Assembly (NCBI GenBank): GCA_009937085.1
Contig: JAACDD010000186.1
Span: 1 to 7,315, forward strand
From: Bacteroidota bacterium
GTDB taxonomy: Bacteria; Bacteroidota; Bacteroidia; Flavobacteriales; Flavobacteriaceae
Length of the DNA: 7,315 bases
Direction: 5' to 3'
Shown one piece after another: positions 1-6,825 of the stretch. A program made the translations under genes and the position numbers. Within the stretch, counting starts at the first letter, position 1, and the number at the start of each line of letters is the position of its first letter. The notes beneath the pieces are model-generated. The model made no database searches and was not told the DNA's origin. It saw only the letters and a program-made list of their open reading frames with translations.

Positions 1-189
1 ATAATTCCAATCAAAGACGGTGAAAATATCGATCGCGCACTAAAGCGCTTCAAACGTAAGTTTGATAAAACAGGAACCATGCGTCAGTTACGCAGTCGCC
101 AGACATTTACGAAACCTTCCGTTTCGAGACGTGCTCAGGTACAAAAAGCTTCCTATATCCAGAATCTTCGCGACCAAGAAGAAAATTAA
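1..189 (+). CDS. rpsU: 30S ribosomal protein S21, 5'-truncated by window edge
   Basis: Frame 1 reads from the first base to a TAA at 187-189. The product starts IIPIKDGENIDRALKRFKRK and ends RDQEEN. This is the bacterial S21 family, a small basic protein of the 30S subunit platform that assists translation initiation. The visible 62 codons contain the conserved N-terminal IKDGE-ALKR block, the FDKTGTMRQLRSRQ core and the basic PSVSRRAQVQKA tail. Compared with flavobacterial S21 proteins as I recall them, only about the first two codons are missing. The gene is followed after 17 nt by the recombinase gene on the same strand, so co-transcription is likely. Identification is firm; the true start lies outside the window. 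Confidence 0.95.
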   Translation: MIPIKDGENIDRALKRFKRKFDKTGTMRQLRSRQTFTKPSVSRRAQVQKASYIQNLRDQEEN

Positions 190-206
190 TTTCTTACCTT
201 GTCCGT

Positions 207-1097
207 ATGGACAATGTCGCTGCTTTTCTTCGTTATCTAACGGCTGAGATAAACTACTCTGCACATACACTTCGTGCCTATCAAAAAGATTTGGACGATT
301 TTATGTCGCATTGTGATTCAGTCTACCAGCTCAAAGATTTAACCAAAGTACACTATGCTGTGGTTAGAGACTATGTCGTTGCCTTATCAAAAAAAGGGTT
401 GACTAGTCGTAGCATCAACAGAAAATGCGCTACGCTAAATTCTTTTTATACTTATTTGCGCACTATAGGAGCAATAGACACGCATCCGCTGGTGCAGCAC
501 AAATCCCTAAAGGCCAAAAAGTCATTTATCGTACCTTTTAGTGAGTCAGAAGTGGAGCAGGTTTTGCTACAAATTGACCGCTTATCTTTCTCGGGACTTA
601 GAGATGCTACAGCCATAGAGTTGTTATACGCCACTGGAATGCGCCAGGCAGAACTCATTGGGCTAAAAATAACTGATATTGACTGGGCGCAACAGCAATT
701 GCGTATTTTGGGCAAACGGAATAAGGAGCGTATTGTTCCTATGCTTCCATCACTAATAACAACGTTAAAATCCTACTTTCAGCAACGTGAAGCTATCCAA
801 AATGCAGCGTCACATAACTTTTTACTAGTCACTGATAAAGGCAAAAAAACCTATCCGTCATTTGTATATCGGCTTATAAAATTGTACTTTAGAGGAGTAT
901 CTAGTAAGATACGCACCTCGCCTCATGTGCTGCGACACAGCTTTGCGACACATATGTTAGACGCTGGTGCTGACATTAACGTGGTTAAAGAGATTCTTGG
1001 CCACGAAAGCTTGGCTGCAACACAAGAGTACACTAAAGTTCAGCTCCCCAAGGTGCAAGACGCCTATCGCGCAGCACACCCTAGAGCAAAGAAGTAA
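207..1097 (+). CDS. xerC: Tyrosine recombinase, XerC/XerD family
   Basis: The 296-aa product has the usual length of Xer recombinases, which resolve chromosome dimers at dif sites through a covalent 3'-phosphotyrosine intermediate. An N-terminal SAM-like core-binding domain covers roughly residues 1-85 and the catalytic domain roughly 105-290. All six catalytic positions are visible: R146 in ATGMRQAEL, K170 in ILGKRNK, H240 and R243 in PHVLRHSFATHML, H266 in ILGHESL, and nucleophile Y275 in TQEYTKV. The start at 207 gives the expected N-terminus (MDNVAAFLRYLTAE). It sits 17 nt after rpsU and 47 nt before hpf, an arrangement I associate with Flavobacteriia. The housekeeping context favours a Xer protein over a mobile-element integrase. 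XerC versus XerD cannot be decided from this sequence alone. Confidence 0.9.
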   Translation: MDNVAAFLRYLTAEINYSAHTLRAYQKDLDDFMSHCDSVYQLKDLTKVHYAVVRDYVVALSKKGLTSRSINRKCATLNSFYTYLRTIGAIDTHPLVQHKSLKAKKSFIVPFSESEVEQVLLQIDRLSFSGLRDATAIELLYATGMRQAELIGLKITDIDWAQQQLRILGKRNKERIVPMLPSLITTLKSYFQQREAIQNAASHNFLLVTDKGKKTYPSFVYRLIKLYFRGVSSKIRTSPHVLRHSFATHMLDAGADINVVKEILGHESLAATQEYTKVQLPKVQDAYRAAHPRAKK

Positions 1098-1144
1098 GTA
1101 TTCTCGCGTCAAGTTGACCTTTTTTAACTTTTTAAACATTTTGT

Positions 1145-1459
1145 ATGCGACTCACTATTCAAGCGATTAACTTCTCATTAAAATCAAATCTCAAAAAATT
1201 TATTTCCAAACGCATTGATAAATATCAGCACTATTATGGTAGGATTTTATCAACTGATTTGTACATGAAACTTGAGAAATCGGCACATAATCGCACCAAA
1301 CAAGTAGAAATAAAGGTTCAAATACCTGGCGATACGCTCATGGTAAAAAAGGAAAGTGGCACTTTTGAAGAGGCCATTGATGCAGCGTCAAGGGCTGTTG
1401 AACGCTTACTTATACGAAGGAAAGAGAAACAATTGCGCTCACATCAAAATGGGGTCTAA
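1145..1459 (+). CDS. hpf: Ribosome hibernation-promoting factor, short form (HPF/RaiA family)
   Basis: The 104-aa protein belongs to the S30AE family. It binds in the decoding centre of the 30S subunit and silences ribosomes in stationary phase or starvation. Visible family features are the N-terminal strand MRLTIQAINFSLKSNLKKFI, the helix FISKRIDKYQHYYG, the central strands around DLYMKLEKSA and VEIKVQIPGDTLMV, and the C-terminal signature TFEEAIDAASRAVERLLIRRKEK. The length matches short HPF/YfiA proteins. The C-terminal dimerisation domain of long HPF is absent, so hundred-S ribosome formation would need another mechanism. It follows the recombinase on the same strand. A promoter for the tRNA cluster begins just after its stop codon. 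The HPF versus RaiA (YfiA) name is a convention here. Confidence 0.92.
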   Translation: MRLTIQAINFSLKSNLKKFISKRIDKYQHYYGRILSTDLYMKLEKSAHNRTKQVEIKVQIPGDTLMVKKESGTFEEAIDAASRAVERLLIRRKEKQLRSHQNGV

Positions 1460-1463
1460 TTTT

Positions 1464-1495
1464 TTTGAAGCAAAATAAATTAATTGTTACATTTG
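1464..1495 (+). promoter_or_regulatory. Bacteroidota-type promoter of the tRNA cluster
   Basis: A TTTG at 1464-1467 (-33 element) and TACATTTG at 1488-1495 (-7 element, consensus TAnnTTTG) are separated by 20 nt, matching the primary sigma factor consensus of Bacteroidota. Transcription should begin a few bases after 1500, about 20 nt before the first tRNA. The pattern is seen directly; activity is inferred. Confidence 0.75.
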
Positions 1496-1520
1496 CAACC
1501 GCTTCCAAACGGGAGCATAA

Positions 1521-1594
1521 GCCGATGTAGCTCAGCTGGCTAGAGCAGCTGATTTGTAATCAGCAGGTCGTGGGTTCGAGTCCCTCCATCGGCT
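1521..1594 (+). tRNA. trnT: tRNA-Thr (anticodon TGT)
   Basis: A complete 74-nt cloverleaf. The acceptor stem GCCGATG pairs with CATCGGC. The D-arm begins TAGCTCAGCTGG. The anticodon stem GCTGA/TCAGC encloses the loop TTTGTAA with anticodon TGT. The T-arm is GTGGG-TTCGAGT-CCCTC, with a G-C to G-T mix of pairs. T is the discriminator base, and CCA is not encoded, so it must be added by the nucleotidyltransferase. It is the first tRNA after the promoter at 1464-1495. Confidence 0.96.
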
Positions 1595-1628
1595 CTCTTC
1601 ACTCTTAGAGTGATGTTCTTTGTAATAT

Positions 1629-1711
1629 GGGGAGATACTCAAGCGGCCAACGAGGACAGACTGTAAATCTGTTGGTTTTTACCTTCGCAGGTTCGAATCC
1701 TGCTCTCCCCA
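1629..1711 (+). tRNA. trnY: tRNA-Tyr (anticodon GTA)
   Basis: An 83-nt class II tRNA. The acceptor stem GGGGAGA pairs with TCTCCCC, and A is the discriminator. The anticodon stem ACAGA/TCTGT encloses CTGTAAA with anticodon GTA. A long variable arm (TGGTTTTTACC hairpin) lies before the T-arm GCAGG-TTCGAAT-CCTGC, as expected of bacterial tRNA-Tyr. CCA is not encoded. It lies 34 nt after the first tRNA-Thr and is probably processed from the same transcript. Confidence 0.96.
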
Positions 1712-1781
1712 CATGTCTTTTAAGGTAATTTGGATGTAACTTAGTTCGTTCCACCTTAGTTAGCGTATTTGATGCGCTTTG

Positions 1782-1799
1782 TGAGCGTCTCGGCGCTCA
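1782..1799 (+). other. Hairpin between tRNA-Tyr and the broken tRNA-Gly
   Basis: TGAGCG (1782-1787) pairs with CGCTCA (1794-1799) around a six-base loop. No T-tract follows, so it is unlikely to be an intrinsic terminator. It shares the GAGCGTC core with the hairpin at 1878-1893 and with the D-arm of tRNA-Gly. It may be a processing or spacer structure in the tRNA precursor; its function is not known. Confidence 0.45.
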
Positions 1800-1845
1800 T
1801 TACTTTGAAATAGTGATTTAAAACGCGGGAGTAGCTCAGTTGGTA
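1797..1845 (+). repeat. 49-bp direct repeat, copy 1 (tRNA-Gly leader plus 5' end)
   Basis: This stretch is identical to 1918-1966, with an offset of 121 bp. It spans 28 bp of leader (starting TCATTACTTTGAAATAG) and the first 21 nt of tRNA-Gly up to GGTA. Identity stops abruptly at 1846. This looks like a local duplication whose first copy lost or exchanged the rest of the tRNA. Confidence 0.93.
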
Positions 1846-1878
1846 CCCGCCCGAACGTACTATTCGGTACGGGCTGGG
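1846..1878 (+). other. Imperfect GC-rich hairpin inside the broken tRNA-Gly
   Basis: The inner stem CGTAC (1856-1860) pairs with GTACG (1867-1871) around TATTCG. The outer arms CCCGCCC (1846-1852) and GGCTGGG (1872-1878) pair with one mismatch and one wobble, leaving GAA as a bulge. An alternative fold is CCGAA (1851-1855) with TTCGG (1863-1867) around a 7-nt loop. CCCGC (1846-1850) could also pair with GCGGG (1825-1829) of the tRNA fragment. No T-tract follows. The role is unknown. Confidence 0.5.
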
Positions 1879-1893
1879 AGCGTCAAGACGCTC
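1878..1893 (+). other. Perfect inverted repeat GAGCGTC-AA-GACGCTC
   Basis: Seven-base arms (1878-1884 and 1887-1893) flank AA. As RNA it would fold with six pairs and a CAAG loop. The left arm is the same heptamer as tRNA-Gly positions 22-28 (1967-1973) and as 1783-1789. That pattern suggests template-switch or slippage events within this cluster. No T-tract follows it. Confidence 0.5.
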
Positions 1894-1917
1894 GTTAAAT
1901 ATGTAATGATTGAATTT

Positions 1918-1966
1918 TCATTACTTTGAAATAGTGATTTAAAACGCGGGAGTAGCTCAGTTGGTA
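1918..1966 (+). repeat. 49-bp direct repeat, copy 2 (leads into intact tRNA-Gly)
   Basis: Exact copy of 1797-1845. Here the repeat continues into a complete tRNA-Gly, so this is the functional context. The 28-bp leader duplicated with the tRNA contains no full TAnnTTTG box, so it probably carries precursor sequence rather than a promoter. Confidence 0.93.
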
Positions 1967-2018
1967 GAGCGTCAGCCTTCCAAGCTGAATGTCGCCGGTT
2001 CGAACCCGGTCTCCCGCT
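1946..2018 (+). tRNA. trnG: tRNA-Gly (anticodon TCC)
   Basis: A complete 73-nt cloverleaf. The acceptor stem GCGGGAG pairs with CTCCCGC, and T is the discriminator. The D-arm begins TAGCTCAGTTGG. The anticodon stem TCAGC/GCTGA encloses CTTCCAA with anticodon TCC. The T-arm is GCCGG-TTCGAAC-CCGGT, with its terminal pair a wobble. CCA is not encoded. It is preceded by a repeat that also carries a truncated copy of its own 5' end. Confidence 0.96.
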
Positions 2019-2035
2019 CTTTTATCTCTTAAAAC

Positions 2036-2107
2036 GCCGATGTAGCTCAGGGGTAGAGCGTTTCCTTGGTAAGGAAGAGGTCGGCAGTTCAAATCTGCTC
2101 ATTGGCT
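2036..2107 (+). tRNA. trnT: tRNA-Thr (anticodon GGT)
   Basis: A 72-nt cloverleaf. The acceptor stem GCCGATG pairs with CATTGGC (one G-T pair), and T is the discriminator. The D-arm is TAGCTCAGGGG. The anticodon stem TTTCC/GGAAG encloses TTGGTAA with anticodon GGT. The T-arm is GGCAG-TTCAAAT-CTGCT. CCA is not encoded. It decodes ACC/ACT and complements the TGT isoacceptor at 1521-1594. It is the last tRNA before the susCD operon; in the usual arrangement tuf would be expected soon after it. Confidence 0.95.
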
Positions 2108-2143
2108 CAACTCATTATCACGCTCCCATATTTCATTTTACTT

Positions 2144-2187
2144 TAAAAAAAAATCAAAAAAAAAGGGAGTGGTTTACACTCCCTTTT
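2144..2187 (-). terminator. Bidirectional intrinsic terminator between susD and the tRNA cluster
   Basis: An 11-bp perfect stem, AAAAGGGAGTG (2161-2171) and CACTCCCTTTT (2177-2187), encloses GTTTA. On the - strand it is followed by a long T-tract, seen as the A-rich run at about 2144-2160. This makes it a strong terminator for the susCD transcript, starting 21 nt after the susD stop. On the + strand only a short T run (2184-2187) follows, so it may also stop tRNA read-through, less efficiently. Confidence 0.85.
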
Positions 2188-2208
2188 CCTTTAATGTCCA
2201 TATACTAG

Positions 2209-3729
2209 TTACTGAATTTTAAAACCTGAAGGGTTTTGAACTAGATTACTGGTCGCAATAGCCTCTGCAGGTATTGGCGCAATATAATTTGCTTTCGTTG
2301 GCTGATTAATCAATACAACATGCTCATTAGGGTCTCTATTACTGGCAGCTTCTTCAAGACGTTCGGTTCTAATTAAATCAAACCATCTTTTGTGCTCTCC
2401 AGCTAATTCCCAGCCTTTTTCATCCACAATATCAATAACAGTTGCAGAACTTGCATCTATTGATGCATCTGGTGTGAACGGATCTAGCCCTGCAGCTCTT
2501 CTCTTAACTTGATTTAGTGCATCAAGAGCAGAAGCGTCTGTAGTTCCTGAGGCAGCTTTTGCCTCTGCATATATCAAAAGAACTTCAGCATAACGATAAA
2601 TTTCAACTGGACGGTAGCCCATGCTTCTTCCAACTACTGTTAAATCTTCAGAAAGGGTATACTTTTTGTACATCGGGTGAAATCTTTCCGATTCTTCCCA
2701 TGGTATGGTTGCAGGGTCTTTTGTAATAATCTGACCATTGGCAAAACCACGATTTGGAATATCAGTCACAAAGGTGGCGTCTTTTCGTGCGCCATCTGGA
2801 AAGTCACTAAAGAATTGTAACTCTGGATAACAATCAGACCAACCTCTAGCCATGTGAAAACTAAATGCAGCTGGATGCCCATTTCTTTGGTCTTCTGAAG
2901 AAGAAAACTGGACAGAAAAGACACTTTCTTTACTATTTGCATTTTCCATTAACCAAAGATCAGCAATAGGCAATAGTTCGTGATAATTCATATCAATCAC
3001 TTCTTTAGACTTACTAGCAGCAGATGCATATTTAGTGTCATCTTTTACTGGCCAGCCAGCCCATGTTAAATAGAGGTCAGCAAGTAGTGTTTTTGCCGCT
3101 GCTGACGATGCTCTCCCCACATTTGGAGTGCTGCCAGGTGCAGCTAAGTTTGCTTCCGCAAACAACAAATCTGCCTCAATGTGTTTGTAGTTTTCAAGAA
3201 CAGTAGCACGTTGCTCATTTCCGGTTGGAATCATTCCATCCAAAATTATAGGCATGTTACCGTGTTCTCTAACCAATTGGAAGTATGCAAAAGCTCTTAA
3301 GAATTTCGCTTCCCCTTCAACAGAATTAACTAAACTTTCAGCTGCTGTTGAGGTTTTAAGCCCATCTATCAATGAGTTAGCGTAATAAATAGTTCTCCAG
3401 TGTCCTACCCAATCCCAATCTAACCAGTTAATATCAGCGTTTTCGCCGTTACCATAATTAAATTGATCAAAAACCCTTAAGGGAGCTTTGTTTCCACCCC
3501 ACCATGTGGTGATATCATCAGAACCATAGGTATTGGTTCTCATAAAGTGAGGATTGCTGTACGTATATTGAAGCGCTTTATACAATGGAGTAAGTGCTGC
3601 TACAAGATCTCCTTCTGTTTGAAGGTTGTCAAGGGATAATATTCCACTTGTGTCTTCTTCGAGGTCACTACAAGAGAAAACGAAGAATAATGAAATGAAA
3701 ATTGTAACTATTTTATGTGTGTATTTCAT
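2209..3729 (-). CDS. susD: SusD/RagB-family surface lipoprotein
   Basis: The 506-aa product is a nutrient-binding lipoprotein that caps a SusC barrel on the cell surface and delivers ligand to it. A signal peptide ends in the lipobox VFSC with lipidated C20. The following SDLEED is acidic, in line with the lipoprotein export signal that sends Bacteroidota lipoproteins to the surface. Family landmarks are FLRAFAYFQLVREHGNMPII (143-162, N-terminal TPR-like fold), YRYAEVLLIYAEA (378-390), GEHKRWFDLIRT (444-455), and the C-terminal IAPIPAEAI (483-491) with a late NP motif. Length is typical. It starts 11 nt after susC, so translation is probably coupled, and a strong terminator follows. The substrate cannot be deduced: no glycoside hydrolase, peptidase or sulfatase lies in the window. 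Confidence 0.95.
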   Translation of the reverse strand: MKYTHKIVTIFISLFFVFSCSDLEEDTSGILSLDNLQTEGDLVAALTPLYKALQYTYSNPHFMRTNTYGSDDITTWWGGNKAPLRVFDQFNYGNGENADINWLDWDWVGHWRTIYYANSLIDGLKTSTAAESLVNSVEGEAKFLRAFAYFQLVREHGNMPIILDGMIPTGNEQRATVLENYKHIEADLLFAEANLAAPGSTPNVGRASSAAAKTLLADLYLTWAGWPVKDDTKYASAASKSKEVIDMNYHELLPIADLWLMENANSKESVFSVQFSSSEDQRNGHPAAFSFHMARGWSDCYPELQFFSDFPDGARKDATFVTDIPNRGFANGQIITKDPATIPWEESERFHPMYKKYTLSEDLTVVGRSMGYRPVEIYRYAEVLLIYAEAKAASGTTDASALDALNQVKRRAAGLDPFTPDASIDASSATVIDIVDEKGWELAGEHKRWFDLIRTERLEEAASNRDPNEHVVLINQPTKANYIAPIPAEAIATSNLVQNPSGFKIQ

Positions 3730-3740
3730 GTCTAAATATG

Positions 3741-6728
3741 TTAAAATGTAAGGTTAAATCCGACAGAAAATGATCTAGAAATGGGAAAAGTATTTAAATC
3801 TATCCCAAGATCAACATCTGAGTTTCCTGACGCAGTAGATACAGGATCAAATCCTGAATAATCTGTCAGTATAAATAAGTTTTCACCATTGGCAAAGACT
3901 TTGAATTCTTCAATTCCGATGTCACTTAATGCATTTTTAAAGTTATAGGTAATGGACATACTTCTCAAAGAAGTATACGATCCATCTTCTATAAACTGTG
4001 ACGATAGCCATTGATTAGAATCTCTTGCAGCTTGAGTTCCTGCGTGGACGGTATTGCTAGGGTTGGTTGCAGTCCAACTGTTAAGGAAGTCTGCGTGAAC
4101 CGCGTGAAATTGCGCCGAACCTAATCCCATCATTCTCATTCTTTGGAAATTGTATATGTCATTCCCTTGAGCTCCTTCAAATACCATATTTATATTAAAG
4201 TCTTTGATGTCTACATTTAAATTCCAACCCCAAGTAAAGTCAGGGTTACCATCTCCAACCGTTCCAATGTCTTCTGAAGTTATATTGCCATCGCCGTTAA
4301 GGTCTCTATATATGGCGTGACCAGGAGTACCCTCCGTAGATCCCGTTTGATAAACGCCATCAAAATGATACCCTCTAAAAGAACTAATGGGCTTGCCTAC
4401 TTCAACCCTTGTAGGATTTACTGGGAACGTGTTGTCGTAATATACATTACCCAGTACCATAGTGTCTTCTCCATCAACAAGCTTAACAACATTATTCTTA
4501 TTTGCAGATAAGTTAAATATAGAGCTTACGGAGAAATCTTTCTTTTCATAAAGCACAGTATTTAAAGTAATATCAACCCCGCTGTTTTCAACCTCACCAA
4601 CATTTTGAGAAATTAAAGATGGGCCAACAAATTCAGGCAGCACTCTGTCTAGAAGTATGTCTTTTGTTTTTTTGGAGTAAAAGTCCACAGAGAGCAACGT
4701 TCTTGAATCCCAAAGCCCAAGATCAAATCCGAAATTAAATTGGGTTGTTGTTTCCCATGTTAAATCAGGATTGGGCATCTTTTTAGAAGGCGCAACTCCA
4801 ACACTAGCAACATCCCCTGTAAAAGGATAGTTGTTAGCAGTCGATATGCCTGGAATGGCGATGGTGGAGAAAGGACTTACTGCTTGACTTCCCGTCACAC
4901 CAAAACTAGCGCGTAATTTTAAAGCACTAATTATTGGGTGGTCTTTTAGGAAATCTTCTTGAGATACTCTCCAAGCAATAGATCCAGACGGGAAAGTTCC
5001 CCATTGATTTCCTTCTGTAAATTTACTAGAACCATCTGCTCTAACAGAAGCTGTAAAAAGATACTTATTGTATAGTGAATAATTTACACGCGCAAGGAAC
5101 GATTCTAATTTTTCGTTAGTATTACCACTGTCAGTATTTTGGATACTAGCTAATGACAATTCTTGGAAATTAGTTGAATCTGTAAAGAAACCACTCGCTG
5201 TAGCTGTTCTAAAATTCATTTCATAAGTCTGTTGCTCGTGAACTAAATCTGCTTGTACCGCATGATCTGTATTGTTATTTTTATACGTCAATCGATTGGT
5301 ATTTTGAAAGCGAATTCCTTGTTGGTCTCTCACGACAGCTCCTGTGACACCATTAACTAAAGAAGATTCGTAACTGCTGTTAGTCAAATCAATCTTCTCG
5401 ATACCTGCAGAAACATTTAATGTAAAGTTTTCATTTATTTTATAATCTGCGTAGATACTTGAAATCAATTGATCTGAAATATTTTCAACCCTATTATTTT
5501 CTGGTGCTAAAAGTGGCATGGGATTTCCATTACCTACACCAGATATTAAGGGTGCTGAATTGTAATTGCCATCAGCATCTCTAGGTGGCGTAGTCATATC
5601 CCAAGCAATACCTCCAGCGAGGTTTACTCTTGCACCATTGTTTTCCGAGCGACTGATAAAGTTGTTTACACCCACTTTGAGCTTATCACTTAATTGAGCG
5701 TTTATATTCGCCCGTAAGTTTAATCTACTGTAATCTTGATTGATAACGGTTGCGTCAGCTTTGTAGCTATTTCCAGAAATATAATAATCTACGTCATCTG
5801 ATCCACCACTAGCAGAAATATTAATGTTTGAAAAAGGTGCACTTCTAAAGAAATAATCTTGCCAATTAGCACCACCACCATTTCTTAATTCATCTATTCT
5901 AGATTGCGGGATAGTTTCAACTCCGTCTCTTAAATTAACTCCTTCTGCAAATTGAGATGGAGACATAACCGGAATCCTTTGGACTACTTCAGAAGATCCA
6001 ATAAAGGAACTTACCTCGATTTTTGCTTTGCCTTTCGTACCCTTTTTGGTCGTAATCAAAACTACACCATTAGCTCCTCTATTTCCATAGATTGCGGTTG
6101 CAGAAGCATCTTTTAACACTTCTATTGACTTTATGTCATTCGCGTTAATATTATTGATGTTACCAACAAAAAGGCCGTCCACTACATATAATGGGTTATT
6201 GTTACCTGTAATAGAATTGGCACCTCGAATTCGGATTTTATATCCTGCACCTGGTGCACCACTTGTTTGCGTTACGGCAACACCGGCTGCTCTTGCTTGA
6301 AGTGCTTGGTCAATTCTAACGAGCGGTTGACTTTCAAAGTCATCCGAACCGATAGAACTAATGGCTCCTGTTAAATCACTTTTCTTAACCTGAGATCCAT
6401 AACCTGTGATAATGACTTCATCAAGCGCAGAAACCGCTTCAATCATTGAAATGTTTATGGTAGTTTGACCTGAAACATTTACAGATTTTGATTCATATCC
6501 GATGTAACTTAAGGATAACGTCCCATCAGCAGGTACGCTAATGGTAAAATTACCATCAAAGTCAGTGACAGTTCCATTAGATGGATTGTCCTGATCTATA
6601 ATAGTTACTCCTGGAATAGTCTGTCCATCGGAACCGAATACTGTTCCTGTGATGCTGCTTTGAGCAAATGTATAATGACCAAAAGTTACTACTATAGTGA
6701 ATAGGAAAATTCTTATTAATTGATTCAT
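3741..6728 (-). CDS. susC: SusC/RagA-family TonB-dependent outer membrane transporter
   Basis: The 995-aa product is a TonB-dependent barrel that imports oligomers bound by its SusD partner, powered through TonB-ExbBD. In order: a signal peptide (about 1-22, cleaved near FAQSS), a carboxypeptidase-regulatory-like domain (about 25-96: ITGTVFGSDGQTIPGVTI, then GTVTDFDGNFTI), a TonB-box region DEVIITGYG (103-111), the plug (about 115-230, with IRIRGANSI, PLYVVDGL and LKDASATAIYGNRGANGVV), then the beta-barrel ending in phenylalanine (SVGFNLTF), a usual outer-membrane assembly signal. A loop with DLNGDGNITSED (809-820) resembles a calcium-binding EF-hand or dockerin loop, common in this family. 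There is no N-terminal STN signalling domain, so regulation through a FecI/FecR-type sigma system is not indicated. It is the first gene of the operon with susD. Confidence 0.96.
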   Translation of the reverse strand: MNQLIRIFLFTIVVTFGHYTFAQSSITGTVFGSDGQTIPGVTIIDQDNPSNGTVTDFDGNFTISVPADGTLSLSYIGYESKSVNVSGQTTINISMIEAVSALDEVIITGYGSQVKKSDLTGAISSIGSDDFESQPLVRIDQALQARAAGVAVTQTSGAPGAGYKIRIRGANSITGNNNPLYVVDGLFVGNINNINANDIKSIEVLKDASATAIYGNRGANGVVLITTKKGTKGKAKIEVSSFIGSSEVVQRIPVMSPSQFAEGVNLRDGVETIPQSRIDELRNGGGANWQDYFFRSAPFSNINISASGGSDDVDYYISGNSYKADATVINQDYSRLNLRANINAQLSDKLKVGVNNFISRSENNGARVNLAGGIAWDMTTPPRDADGNYNSAPLISGVGNGNPMPLLAPENNRVENISDQLISSIYADYKINENFTLNVSAGIEKIDLTNSSYESSLVNGVTGAVVRDQQGIRFQNTNRLTYKNNNTDHAVQADLVHEQQTYEMNFRTATASGFFTDSTNFQELSLASIQNTDSGNTNEKLESFLARVNYSLYNKYLFTASVRADGSSKFTEGNQWGTFPSGSIAWRVSQEDFLKDHPIISALKLRASFGVTGSQAVSPFSTIAIPGISTANNYPFTGDVASVGVAPSKKMPNPDLTWETTTQFNFGFDLGLWDSRTLLSVDFYSKKTKDILLDRVLPEFVGPSLISQNVGEVENSGVDITLNTVLYEKKDFSVSSIFNLSANKNNVVKLVDGEDTMVLGNVYYDNTFPVNPTRVEVGKPISSFRGYHFDGVYQTGSTEGTPGHAIYRDLNGDGNITSEDIGTVGDGNPDFTWGWNLNVDIKDFNINMVFEGAQGNDIYNFQRMRMMGLGSAQFHAVHADFLNSWTATNPSNTVHAGTQAARDSNQWLSSQFIEDGSYTSLRSMSITYNFKNALSDIGIEEFKVFANGENLFILTDYSGFDPVSTASGNSDVDLGIDLNTFPISRSFSVGFNLTF

Positions 6729-6825
6729 ATTTTTATAGTTTTAAGGGCTGAATATACACAAATTAATAAATAAACCCCAATGTAATTAGTAATATGTTAA
6801 AAAATGACACATTATTGTTAACGCT

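Larger units (their letters stand above)
1825..1893 (+). pseudogene. Broken tRNA-Gly copy
   Basis: Positions 1825-1845 match the first 21 nt of the intact tRNA-Gly (acceptor 5' strand and most of the D-arm). The next 32 bases (1846-1877) are unrelated and begin a strong imperfect hairpin. GAGCGTCA then reappears at 1878-1885; these are the 8 nt that follow GGTA in the intact tRNA. After that the match ends: no anticodon arm, T-arm or 3' acceptor strand is recognisable. The sequence cannot form a tRNA. One reading is a tRNA-Gly duplicate with a hairpin inserted in its D-arm and a lost 3' half; the downstream 8-nt match could also be chance. Confidence 0.6.

Noticed and set aside
1895..2092. 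Open frame of 65 codons on the - strand across tRNA-Gly and tRNA-Thr
   Set aside because: It is the antisense of two complete tRNA genes and a repeat; the reading frame is a by-product of tRNA sequence.
2144..2187. Terminator as a mobile-element end
   Set aside because: The inverted repeat with A-tract is fully explained as an intrinsic terminator for susD; no matching inverted repeat is seen near 6729-7286.
4317..4511. Open frame on the + strand inside susC
   Set aside because: It lies entirely opposite well-supported beta-barrel coding sequence and shows no family features.
6777..6784. TACATTGG on the - strand as the susC -7 box
   Set aside because: It matches seven of eight consensus positions, but no TTG is found at the expected -33 distance, so it is too weak to annotate.
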